64,000 bases of DNA. Origin: Zerene cesonia. Lineage: Eukaryota > Arthropoda > Insecta > Lepidoptera > Pieridae. The stretch spans positions 682,001 through 746,000 of the forward strand of contig NW_024045135.1 of the NCBI RefSeq assembly GCF_012273895.1, written 5' to 3'. Both the position numbers and the translations under genes were made by a program. Under the pieces are notes generated by a model. It saw only the letters and a program-made list of their open reading frames with translations. It was not told the origin of the DNA and made no database searches. Positions 11,903-25,400 of this stretch are shown here, piece after piece (the first letter of the stretch is position 1; each line of letters starts with the position of its first letter).

Positions 11903-14900
11903 ATGCAAGGTATTTTTGACGAATGATTAATCGATTAATAACTTCACGACTGCCAGTATAATATGATTATATTCGTTAAATGGCAATGAATAATAAAAAT
12001 TCATTTACTTGTATTTCGCTATAGAATGCACATTTAACCATATTATAAGCGACCATTTCGTTATTATTAATTAAAGTTCATCCTTGCATGAAATGTCCTT
12101 ATTAAGCTTGTGTGGCATTGCAATAATGTGCGCTTCAGTACACAAATACATATATTGTTTGTATTATATTGTTGAAGCAATTAATAAGGTTTAATTACAC
12201 GAAAAGCATGTCGTCAAAAATACAGAATTGTATAAAAATTTTAACTAATATATATTCGAACTACGTAACGGAAAATTTTACTTCCAAGCTCTCGTATTAG
12301 CTGAGATTTGAAAAAGTTTTACGTTATTATAAAATATTACAATGCTAAATTGAAACTGCACTCAAATAAGCTCATCCGTTTTGGAGGACACAACATAAAA
12401 ACACAATCTGTAACGATCCACCCGGTACTTATGAAAACGGTGAAAGAAGTTTTGAACTTGTTTTAGTAGGTAGGTAGTTTCTGAATAAAGTGCGTTCAGA
12501 CAAACAAACTGTTAATCTTTATATTTTATTAAGATGTTTCAGTATAATATACACCCATACTTTATTAGAAATTGAAAGCAATCCTTAAACCCTTAAGTCT
12601 CACGCTTAAAGTAAACTAATTATTGTTTTTCTAAGCCTTCTCTCAGACTTATTGAAATAAAATAAAATGGCTAGAAAACAGAAACTAGAAAGTACGTGTC
12701 TGTATGACACTTTCTTTCGTAAATTAGTTAACATCTGCGATGGACATTGTTTATATATGCATGACGTTTTCGTGATTTATTTTTTGTTTTTTTGTAATAA
12801 AAGTCAATTCATCCGGTTACAATCCGATTTTCTTGTGATCAACTGAATTTGTTCTACCAAAGATTACACTTAGTATACTTTACACCTACTATGGTATTTT
12901 ATTCGTATGTATAAAAGATTAGTAAAAAGAAACGTTGTGTGCTGGTGTGATTTCAAATTAATTATACTCGTATTATTGTCAATAGGGTCGATAATATAAA
13001 GACGAGGTCTTCATATAAAGGCCGGCTAAGTCTCTTTGCCTTTGGCATGCTTGATTTATGTAAAACATAATATATCGTTGATAAAATAAAAAAACTAAAA
13101 TAAACCACACATATCCTTTTAATGCACTGTGAACAGGAAAAATGAAACACATCATTATAAATCAGATTGCTTTAATTTTAGTTTAATACAAATCGATTTC
13201 TACTTACGATAATCAATTTAACGAATAACCGTATTACCCGTTGGTTTTAAATATTTTTTACAAATTTATTTTTATTTCTTTAGTGACATCTATTATAAAA
13301 ACCTCCATAGGGGCTTTACAAACTTACATTTAACTGTTTATCTTACCTGCAGTCGTATTTTAATTAATTCTTTTATTTCGACTATGGATAAGCCACAGGA
13401 ACACAATATGGAATTACTAACCGCACATGATAAGATGAGAACTACGCGGGATTTCATTGCATCAACCTACACTTGACTCACTCAAAAATGCATTCAGCAA
13501 ACAACATTGTTAGGTGACGTATCCGCGCTGAGCTCTCATAATATCTAGCACGGGTAATACATAGAATGAATGTGCTCTGAATGATTATCATTATCAAAAT
13601 ATAGCAATAAAGAAAGTACCGAAATTAAACGCATCATAGAAGCGTGATTAAATCTATAGGAAAGCCGATTGCTGTTTGTGTTTACTCTGCAGAAAACACT
13701 ATCAATTCAGTAATAAACCCCGATAATATTAAATAAAGCAAGCAATTTGATCAAGTAAAAGACAATACAAGTATGTGGGTACAGAAACAGCTCCATAAAG
13801 GACGTGAGAAGATAACATGCTATTGTCGAAAAGGTTCCGCAAGATTACGCTACATTTGATTCTCCTTTATTACTTACTATTGTATCCTGCAATATAGGAC
13901 TAGGATATATTTGATTAGAAAATAAACAGCATTAAATGCGAGATGAAATTTCAACGTCTAAGCGGAGTTAATTGGTTTAGGAGGCTGTGAATACGAATGA
14001 AATCAAACCGACAATTCACATCTTAGATTACAATATCATAGAAATTCAGAATAGAAAATACGAGTCCAAAATACCTGTTTCAAGTTTAAAGCATTTAGTT
14101 CCGGTTGGGCAAAAGGTGCAGTGTTTAAACAAATTGCATACTTTTGGTCCGAAATTGTTCGTGTCCGTTGAAAGTGAATAAGCAACTGAATAAAACGCTT
14201 TTGACCAAATCGAAAACAAATTATATTTGATTTGAGAACTATTAAGTTTACAATTATCATAAGTTCCTATCTATGTGATTGATGCGAGCGTTATTTTAAA
14301 TTATTTTTATGGCAGCTTCATTTCCTTATTTTAAGAGTACTAACCTCTTAAGAGATACCTAACTAATAAGTCCAGTAGTTTGTTTATATAGAGGATTTAG
14401 TCATTGCCCTTCAGTAGCTAACAAGCGTGTGATAATATATACAAGAAATTAAGGCGTAAATTAAACTGCAGATGAAGTATTATTGATGTTATTTCAAATG
14501 TTTAGTAAAACCCGGTCCTAGGCAGGCTGTTTATTATGATTTCTTAATTTACTTCTTTTACTGTAGAACAATTCTACTCATTTTATAATTTACATTTTAT
14601 CAAACATTGGAACGCCATCAACGGGCTTTATAAATGTCTCACAACCTCTCATTAATATTTAATTAACTAAGCTTTTAAAATTGGCTGATTCGCCGATTGA
14701 CGCGGCCCAATGCCTTTTTCAACATTAACGTTAAATTATATTAATAAAGACACTATTTCGTTCTTTTAAATTATTTTTTACAATAAATCTCTCAACTTTA
14801 CGATTTATTTAATCACCTATAATCGAACTTAAACGATATTTATAAGTCCTAAAATTTGGCACTAATAAATCTATTCATCGTACCTTTTCAACATCTTTTC

Positions 14901-16265
14901 CTTTAACGTCGGTTGTGATTACAAGTAACAATATAGAAATCTCGAAATTATAACAAACTCTAATAATAAGATACGTAGAATAAGAAATTAGTAATCTTGA
15001 TATAGTTTCAGCACCAACGGTATGACTTAATGAAATTACAATGTTTAATGGAAGAAGTTATAGTTTACAGAAATGTGAAACGAAACTATCCCTTTGCGGT
15101 GATATAACAGGCGAAAATAAGAAAGGTTACATCCGATCTGAACATTTCAAAACTCTCACACATATTTAAGAACACATTGAAACGAGTTAATTTTACACTA
15201 TTTAATTCACTAATTAGTGAGCTTCCTTATAGTTTAATTTAAATGATCATTATCTAATAAAGAGGGACACGACAACTAGTCTATCACGACACCTATAAGA
15301 GCGAAATCGAGGAACGGACATAGACAAAGATGTGAATAAATGTTAATTTCATTATACAATATTATACTCGTACGTAACTATATCTACTATGCTAAGTTAC
15401 AGCTATTCGAGATCCACTAGTGTGTGGATCGCAGCTGAATAACGTTAATTTTGCAACATTAATTTAACTCATCCAATCAGTGCTTCGAAGCGATATATTT
15501 GCGTTTTCAATATTCCTACTCGAGGGCTTCAACTGTCGAGTGACGAACGTTTTGTCTCTGAACGATTCGCGTGACTTTGGTACATATTTCTCAATTCCAC
15601 GCACAATTCCAAGTTATAAACGCAGCCCCTAAACTAATGCCAGCCCAAACCCTTTGCAAACAACCAATTTCAGATAATGGAACCAAAGTAACTTCGACCC
15701 GCATAAAATTTTCCTAAGCGCATTCTAACTCGTAAGCTATCGTCTAAACAATATTATTCCGATCATTTTGTTTATGTACATTACTAATCTAAGGTAATGT
15801 CATCGTCAATGATCCCAAATTTACTTTAATAAACATTGAAGTATTTCTGATTCCCATTAGATTCCAATAATTAACATTTAGGAATTATTTTACCGAAACA
15901 TTTACGTGTACATGTGATGTATGTAGAGTAATAATATTTATGCAATTCCTAATTTAAAATCCGTATCGTATGACGTAATCAAGTAAATGAACTGAACGTG
16001 TCGATTATTTGAGTAGTCATTAGAAATATATATTTCAACAAACCGCGTCAACATTATCTGTATTAATTCCTAGTCAACATCACAATTGTTTTATAATAAT
16101 GCTGTCCTTAATTCCGCTATATAACGTTAAGTTTACATTTAACGTCTTTCGACTAAATAAAACGAGACGTGTGCGTATATACCACGTATCTGAGAATAAT
16201 AGTATAGTACAGTATAATTAGAGTAGGTACTAAGATTAGTTCTCTCGAAGAATTGCGATCGGACC
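11903..16265. other. 3' flank of alpha6
   Basis: It contains the alpha6 3' UTR of unknown length and AT-rich DNA. A small inverted repeat (GATCCAC...GTGGATC) lies at about 15412-15431. No gene on either strand was recognised. Confidence 0.45.
12470..12525 (-). repeat. Possible fragment of the same repeat
   Basis: On the minus strand AACAGTTTGTTTGTCTGAAC and GCACTTTATTCAGAAACTAC resemble the repeat at 53862. Weak match. Confidence 0.3.
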
Positions 16266-16270
16266 CAGCT

Positions 16271-16303
16271 CCCCCCCTGCTCCCGCGCTCCCTCTCCCCC
16301 CCC
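16271..16303 (-). promoter_or_regulatory. Potential G-quadruplex in the alpha6 3' UTR
   Basis: On the gene strand this is G8, 3-nt loop, G3, 5-nt loop, G3, 4-nt loop, G7. It is a canonical four-run quadruplex motif, with a further G3 four bases beyond. It begins 20 nt after the TGA and stands out in an AT-rich region. Whether it folds or acts on the mRNA is inference. The polyadenylation site was not identified. Confidence 0.6.
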
Positions 16304-16323
16304 TCACACACATACACGCGCGT

Positions 16324-16408
16324 TCATTGCACGATGATGTGAGGAGCGGAGAGCAGTACGGCCACCGTCGCAATGATTGTGAACAGCGTGAACACGAAGA
16401 GACAGAAT
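16324..16408 (-). CDS. nAChRalpha6: nAChR alpha6 exon 12 (TM4, stop)
   Basis: The coding part is 85 bp: the last base of the arginine codon, then FCLFVFTLFTIIATVAVLLS and APHIIVQ followed by TGA. This is TM4 and the very short extracellular C-terminus characteristic of insect alpha5/6/7-type subunits. The acceptor is ...TTCCTCAG. No truncation or frame break is seen. Confidence 0.96.
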
Positions 16409-19400
16409 CTGAGGAAGATATGATAGATTTAGAAAGAACATTTTCCATTCTGCCTGCATGCAAAAATAATGCGTTTTAAAAAAGTTACCATACGGCATAT
16501 CACATTTTATATAAATACGTAATTGCCAGTTTAAACGTTAAGTACGAAGATACATCAGAATATATTGAGCAAGAGAATTTTTTTACGCCTTTTGCAAAAA
16601 GTAAAAATATCTCAATCGTTACGCGCTTTCACATCGTCCCTTTACAAAGCTCTAACATCCTAACATCCATTTGCCTATTATTTCAATTACCTGTCCACAA
16701 CCATCGCCGCGAACTTCCAGTCACTGATCAGCTCCGCCTCCTCATCCGCCTTCTTCATCCTCGCGGTGATGAACTGCAATTCGCGCAGGATGAGATGCAG
16801 CTCCCGGTGATGGCCGCCGAGTCCGCCCACGTCCTCCATCGTGGACGGCCGAACGAACGACCGACGGAAATCCGTTCTGAATATTGAACAGCTGTTAACA
16901 AAAATAAATAAGTAAAGGATTTCGAGTGGAGGATGGGGTGTGCGGAATGCGGTTAGGTGGATTTAGCTGGTGAAGAAACATGTGACCGAAATATGCCACC
17001 TTGTTTTGGGTTTTGATATAGCGTTGTTTAAAGCGTTGAGCACAAAACATGTAAAAATCTATGAGCCAAGCAACTGAAGGTTTTCGAATACATAGGTCAA
17101 TAGCGTAATATAATGTTTTATGTACATGTTGTATATCCTCTTTAGCGATCAGGATGATGAGCTGAAAATGATATCAATTACTCTATACATATATGAAAAC
17201 AAAATGCTTCAAATAGAGCGAATAATTTATTTCAGTCTTGAATAAACGTTCTTAAATATAAAGGATATTTACTATAACTCAAAATTACCCAGGTCCCAAG
17301 TTTCCCGTCGACGCGGTGCTGTTCGGCGGAGGAGGCACGTGTCTGAAATCATCGTCTATATCCAGAACATTCGCTAACAAAGATTTAGAGGAGCGCTCCT
17401 TCAGTTCCAACTCCCTCATTCGATTGGTCATCATTATCGTTTTTCTAGTAATTTTCTTCCCGGGCCTCGACATGCGCAGGATCCACGGCAACCATTGTAG
17501 GAACACTGTTTTTATCTGTTTCAAATATTTCAATTTAGAAACTGTTCTTTGCGATACCAATTGCATTCGGTTTGTCAGTTAAAAGACCTTTTAAATTTTG
17601 AATAAGTAATCAATTTGTGGTTTTAATTTTTATGTAGGTTACGATAAATATGAATCAGAATAAATTATTTAAAATGCTTGTTTAGCTATTTATTTATATG
17701 TTATTTGTAACCTTTTCAAACAACATGTAATTTGAAAATCTTACCCATTGTGGCATTTCATGTATGTCTGCCGTCCGATGGTGGTAATTTAACACCACTA
17801 CCGTCAAAACTACTGATGATGCCACCATGAACATTATGCAGTTGAAGTAAGTTCCTGTCATTAAAATAGAACCGCTGTACTAACGTTATAAACTTAAAAA
17901 CTAACTACTTAGTTAATGAAACTAAATTATATTATATTTCAATTGCTTCTCTTAAACTACAAAAATCATAGCGTCAAATTAAATCTACTATTAAAAGGAA
18001 CAAAAGAGTTAATTTTGTATTTAACATTTTAATTTATTTACATTTTATGAAGAATTTTCTATATCATATCAAGTTGAGTTGCCATGCAAGTACTCATCAT
18101 GCTCCTAGAGAAGGTAATTACGCGTTAAAGGAAATTTGAAACATACTTGCTGATTCTTACATTTTAACCAACGGTGCGTTTAACTGTAGGAGTTTACGAA
18201 ACATAATAGACCAAGGACTTACATTTAAGGCCTTAGCTATTCCAACTCGTAATTATAATATTCATAAAGATTAGACCTTCGTTTAACATTAAAATTATAA
18301 TTCAAACAACACAAACATAAATCTAGAAATAAAAGGATTAATTCTTGCAAATTAAAACAAAATATACAAAGCAAAGAAATGTTCAGTGTCCTGTGACAAT
18401 ACGCTAATATTAACTTTACTTATTTATAGGGACCACAGGCTTGATGGTGAAACCCGTCGAGACCAGATACTTGGAGGCTGGGCCCTCTACCCGCATTCAC
18501 TTAGTTGATTTAAACCGCTATTTAACTTCAACCAGTTTTATATATCTACAAGCAAAACCATTCCTGCATATTTAAAGCTTATTAGCATAAGTTTAATTAG
18601 GAGAGTTGTGCATTATTCTTTGTTTTAATTATAGACATGCTCATTGTTATCTGACGTCAGTAGTCACCGAAATAAATCTATTTGAATTGAAAATGAAAGA
18701 CAGATGAAAAGATAGTTATCGTAAATTCTATGAATGGGCGAGTAGGTAGAGATAATGAATAGAATTATTTTAATACATTACAAGAAGGTATAACTTTGGA
18801 GAGATCAATTGTCTACGAAGATTATTAGCTATTCGGCGCGAATCAAATGCAAAAACGGACTGAGTCTTAAGCATAGAGTTCAGACCAATTATAGAGACTT
18901 GGGATCTAATATTAAAAAAAGAAGTTTAAGGAAATATAAATCCGCTTTAATCTGAAATCAATCAAGCAAAACATTGCTTTCTATTTATTCTTAAGATGTT
19001 TCGTGAATGAGCTGAGGAAACTCTTCGCGCATAAAACAAGTGTGCAAAATGAAGCAAGGCGATTTCCTCGCAACCCATTCATCGACAAATGTTAATTTAG
19101 AAGGAGTTTTAGAAGGAATATTAATTTTATTTAACTTATTTTTTACAGCAAACACCCGCTTCTCACCTATTAGGGGGATCGCCTCTGAAGTTTTAGTGAT
19201 GACGTGTCCCACCAATAGAGAGAAAACAGTTTGCGACAGGAGAATTGTAACACCTGCAAAGATCAAATAATCTATCACAAATAAAATCTTCAAGGTCACT
19301 GTTTATTGTACTTTGACTCCCCCGGTTCTAGCGCCACTGGAATTTTTAACCCGTTTTCTGTATGTGTGCAGAGTCGATACAGGGCTCAAGTAAAATCATA

Positions 19401-22400
19401 AACCAAACAAAAAAAAAACAATCATGCAGAAACTATTTAAGGGGATGTTTAAGTTTCATATTTATAGTACTGTTTAGTTGTAGAAATTTAAAGGAAGAGT
19501 AAAGAAACGAATATTTCGCCCAATCTGCCCTCCAAGTATCTATATTGCAGAAAAAAATGACTTACAACACAGCACCCAAAACCACAACACAAATATCCTG
19601 GAATCGATTGCGTTAGTAACATCAAATTTACATCAAATATAAGAAAAAAACGAAAACGTGTTACTTACCTTGTGAGCTTAGAGTGCAAGAAAAATATATC
19701 AAAGACCGCATGCCATGCACAAAAATATTGTTCGAATATTGCAAACAAATAAATTAGGGACGTTATTCTCTGAACCAATTAAGGTTATGAATAAAAAATA
19801 AACACAAATAAAGATATAAAAAAGATTCACAAATTTTTATTAATTACAAGTTAATTTTTTAACTAAGACAAAATGCTAATAGGACCACGAAATCGATTCC
19901 AAGATTCACTCAAACACAAAATGTAATGAAACATAAGTAACGTTAACTTTATTAGATAATAATAGTAAAAAGCACTGCACTTTACTTGGTAAGGTTAACA
20001 ACAATATGATATATAAATATAATATTTTATAACACTTAACAAAAGCGAAGCGATACCTCATTTAATTTGATATAGAAAATTGCATCTAATATTAAAATAG
20101 CATATCCATTTATATTCCATAAAAGAACAATAATCGAAACTTTTACTCCTTGTAATGTTTTAAAATATTTTTTAAATTTCGTTTAAATGGAAGGAAAATG
20201 ATTGACAGTTCAGAAAAACGAAAACAAAGAAGAAACAAAACATAAAACGATGAAGGAGAAGTGTAAATAAATGGGGGGGAGCGGGAGGGGATATCGATCG
20301 TGGTAAGGCGTGGGTAGTGTACCTAACAATGGGATTGCGTCGGAGACCTGCGGCAGGGTCTCGGCAACCAGGTTGAGAAACACCGTCAGCGAGAGAAGAA
20401 TAGTGACTCCTGAAATCAAACATATGGTTAACCCCGCCTTCGACATCGTGGTTTCCCCTCGAATCACACAACTCTCCAATATACCCATCCTTCGTCGAGT
20501 CCCGCTTGCTACACCGTTTTCTTTGATGATGATGGTGTTGAGAACAAATGTGTATCTAGATGAAATCACGTATAACATAGGGAAAAATTAGTAGTGTAAT
20601 TACTAGCACGGTCACATGATCAAACAGAAATCTAGTGCAAATAGCACAGTTAACGCACGCTGCTCCCAATGTTAAAAAAACTAAAATCTTGCACGTGGTA
20701 ATAGAAGAAGAGATCACTTATTTTTATATTTGGAAAGAAAAATCTCTGATCTTTTTTAAACAGATTGAGCGTTTTGTTGAAAAGATCTAATTACGACCTG
20801 GTACAATTGCACCGTGATTTAAAAAATATGTAGCAGCGTGCGTATAAAACTGATGTACTACAGTGCGATACCTATAAGAGGCACTGCATCCGATGTAGTA
20901 GGCATCTTTTCAGCAACCAGGTTCAAAAATACAGTCAACGACAATAAAATCGTCACACCTGTAGATATTACCCATAAAAATTAAAATAAAACATCTAAAA
21001 GCAAATAAAACATTTATTTCTATCCAATATTCCGAAAAACCCCAATCATACCGGTCCTAAACACCAACATCATCGACTATAATCGGAAATCTTGGCCATT
21101 TGCTAAAGCTCGTAAGAAGCCTGCTTACAGTTTTAAGACGTGACTCACCTAACGTTAACTTTTCTCCCGAGTCTGGTGGTAAAGTGAAGCCCAAGAGAGC
21201 CATTGACGATATTAGGACACACGGTACGATTAAATTGAAGAAATAGTATAAAGTCCTTCTCCGAATCATTATTGTAAACGTCACATCCACATATGGTTCC
21301 GGGCAGCACGCATACGTTATTGTGTTCTTCTTCCCTGGCATTCCTGGGAAGAGATTTATATTATCATCTTAAGTCATAATACAGAGAAAAAAAGTATAGT
21401 TTTGATGCGAAACCTATGAAAATCAAATACATTACTGTAGAAAACATTATTTTTCACTTACCTATCAAATACCACTCGCCGTTCGTAATGAAGTCTGATA
21501 GATCACCCCCCGATTCATCTTTCAGCACCAGATCCAACTGTTACAGTAAAAATAATTTAAATCTGGTCCACACACGTAACAGATTTACCAAAGTAGGTAA
21601 ATCTATATTGGAAGGTTCATGCGAAACTACCATGCTTTTGCGTTATAAATGTTTTAAATAAAGTGAGGGAAATGTGAGAACCATAAATCAGAAGTGCTAA
21701 GAGTAGCCAATCAAAACAATTCCATGCTCTTTAATTAGAAGAAAGGTTTAGTGCACTGCCATACGGCAAAGTGTAACACTAATGTCTACATAAAAAAAAA
21801 AAACAAATTAAAAGACATCAACACATTTCAGCAAGGACATGTAAAAAGGATAGTAACAGTAGTTGTAATCAAAAAACGACAGAACTACAGAAAATTTCTA
21901 CGTCGATAAAAAAGCTCTATTAAAAATATTACAATACGGGTTGCGAATAGCTACGCTAAAAAATACATATTGCACAACCGTATGGCAGTTAGAATGTGGA
22001 AATATATTTTAGAACGACGACGTGATTTTGCACCATGCAAAATAGTACATACAGAAATTCCGGATAATATAAATTATCCTGGTTTCTCACATGGTTCCCT
22101 TATCTATCAACCCCAACTCATTCATCAGGTACTTTATCTAAATCTCCTAACTTCAAACGGCTCGGCTTTTTAAGATAATAACCTAAAAATCTTGTCTGTA
22201 AATTCACTGTTGGAAATAGTAGGTTGCGCATCTGAGCGGAATAATCTAAATTCATTAGGAAATACAAATACAAGTGCCGCTAAATGTAAGTGCGCTGATG
22301 AAATCACTGAGCCGAGGATAGAAAAACAGACGGCGAAGAGCGAAAACCGTAGCATAGCAAGCTTGAATTTTTTTAGTACACCGAGCTTATTAATTAGATT

Positions 22401-25400
22401 TTTATATGCATGAAATTTCAAAGAGAAAGTACTTGTATAGCAACATACGAAAAATATTTTCTTTCGCATCTTTTTAACAACAACGAGCCTATTTCCAGTT
22501 TCAACATTCATCATTTACGTATTCATTTTCCACGTGATTGCAGAATTTCATTAACGTGGATTTTCCCTAATACCTACTGTTTATAAAGACCTTGAAGTGG
22601 CAAGTACCTGGTTGCCATCGTAAGTCCAGCTACCGAACTTCATGTCACAGTGTTGGTCGTCGAAAGGAAACCACGTGATGTCTATCTTGCATGTGCTCTT
22701 GAATATGCCCGGGGGCACGTACAGGCAACTGCCGTTGTTTCTGACCACCACATTCGTCTGGTACGTCCCGTCAAAACCCTCATCAGCACTATATCAAAAA
22801 GTATTCTTATATATTTGTATGTAAGTCAAACAAACATTTCCACGTGTGGCATGTCTGAAGGCAAAACCAGACCTCTCGATGAAACTTAAAGACGTCGGAA
22901 TAGCGAATGTTATTCTTATGTAAATGAGCGCTGTTAAACACATCCTTACATAAAATCTATTTGAATTTAGGATTCGTACCAGCTGGCTTCATAATTCATG
23001 CAAACATGGCGTGCCTCGGTGGGAACGCTTTAGGATGCAATGAGTCTGCTCATGCAGATATGGCTACATTTAGCATTTCCTTTTTTGTTATAGTTTCAGT
23101 ACATTTATTAAATCTCTCATTTAGAGTTCAGTTCAAAATTTCAGAGGCTACATTGGCGTGTGATATTTCAGTGAAAATATAAACATGAAATGTGTCGCAC
23201 ACTTTGGCCGCCGCCTAAAAAGCAATTCCCTGTAAATGAATCCTCAATGAATAAATTAAGTAAATTCAGAGCTCTAGTCCCTTTTAAATCGTTACCCAAG
23301 AGATTTTTTAATCAATAACAAACCATTTAATTCGTATAATGTACAAAGGGTCTCGATTTAATGTGATGTACATTTATAAATTAAGTTATTTAAGAGACGG
23401 ATATAGTAGGAGTTAAAAAGCAGTTTATGGCCACAATTTTATCCAGATACATAAGATAAAAAATCAAAGACAAATGCTTTAAATTGAGCAGCAAAATAAA
23501 TTACTTGTTAAAGGAAGCTGGTAGAAAAGAAAACTTATTATTTACAACATCGATGTTTATTGTGATATAAGCAAAGGAAGTATTAGCGTTAAATTAATGT
23601 TTAGTGCTCAGGATTTATCTGGGACGTTTAATGTTGCGTTCGATAAAATATCGACTTTATGGATATGTTTATCAAAGTATGTTTTAGAATAGACGTTTAT
23701 AAATCATTCCTTCGCTTATACAAATTGTGGGTGGGTCATTTTGTAATCTGATAAGCGAAACAATGAGTGTGGTGTATCAAATCAGCGGCTATGATGCCGT
23801 ACAGCATTATGGCAACACTGAGTAGGAGATCGGATTCCACGCAAACGATTGTTGCTTTTTGAAGCAAGAATCGTAAATCGGCTTTACCTCCTACTGTGTT
23901 GTCACACTTTCTGTAAGAAATCGTGTTAATGTGTGTTGCTCGTTATTACTGGTATTAAAGCGAAGCGTTTTATGTGTATTTATTTTAATTATATTTTTTA
24001 TTTATCGTGTTAAAATGTGTCATGTTTCGCTTATGTTGAATCTTACTTGGGTTCGATATAATAATAATTATAGAATACAGTTAATTTTAAAAAGCTGCTA
24101 ACTATCAATGTCCGTTAATTATTTTTTTTACATAAATATTATTACTTATAAATTACATATGTATATAAAAATCATAAGAATACACATATTACTTTTGTAA
24201 ATATATATATAAGCCAATATATAAATCATGTAAACATCCAGTTAAGAATTGATACACAAATTCACAAATAATAGGAATAGAACCCACGCTCTGCGCAACA
24301 AGCCCCTCACCACTCTACACACAGTAAATAGTAGCAACGAAATAAAGGAATAGAATGATATTATATATATTTTAATACCATTTCTTTCATTTTCGCCGTA
24401 ATTAAAAAGTTATGTACACATGAAGGATTTCATTAAAACATACAATATTTTATAGACACAGACACATTTTATAATATTACTAGCTTTCACCTACAGATTT
24501 GTCCGCGTTGTACAAGTAAAAGATAGATAGCCCCGAGGATTTCCTTTAATAGAATTATACTAAAATGGTCTTAAAACTAGCGTTACCTAATCTACTAGTA
24601 ACTAACCAGTTAGCTAGTGTTAACTAAATAGAACGAGTATATTAGACACTTGTTTTTAAGGTGTCACATTATATATTATAAATAAGATAAATATAGTTTA
24701 AAAACACCCTTTAATTATATGATCAACTAAATCGTCTCCAAGCACAGATAGACAAACAGAGTAGGTTTACGAAACGAAAATGTTACTGACGATTCTAATC
24801 AGGATAATAAGATAAACTCTTGAAAATATTGTATTGTCATCGATCCTTGATAATTGTTCAAAGTTTGTATTCTTATGGGTACATACGAACATACATGTGA
24901 ACCCAATGAAAGCGTGTTAAAAAGGAAGATTTTTTATTTTTTATTTAAAAACAAAAAACTGCAATTTCTATTTAAAAATTAATTCTGTCATACAGAATGT
25001 GCATAATATTTACTGTATTCAATATAACATTCCATAGGAAACAGCTACATTCAGCGTCTAGTGTTACAATCAGTGAAAATGGTAACAAAAGGGGAGAAAT
25101 AAATAAACAATAGGCGTGTGAAATCAGCGCGCACTTAACAAGAGTGAGTAGACCCCGCGAATTGGGTACCACGTCACTTGGCACCCTGCCAGAACGGGCG
25201 CGTGTCATACCGCGCCGGCCGCTGGAAGTTCACTCGGCTGGTATGACGGATCGCTGTCATTTGTTGATTCAATGACTGTGTGAGTGGGTGAATTGCACAG
25301 TAAACGTGTGTATTAATTTTGATAGATTTAACGCTATAAAATAAGGTCAAGTCAAGATTGCGCTTGAGGTTGTTTGTTGTTTGTTTTTTACATGTCAATA

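Noticed and set aside
20310..20591. Open frames on the plus strand opposite alpha6 exons 5, 8, 10 and others
   Set aside because: They are antisense shadows of GC-richer receptor exons with no independent support.
25160..25185. Resemblance of GGTACCCAATTCGC (minus strand) to cloning-vector polylinker
   Set aside because: The match stops after about 14 bases and the flanks are ordinary insect sequence, so contamination is not supported.
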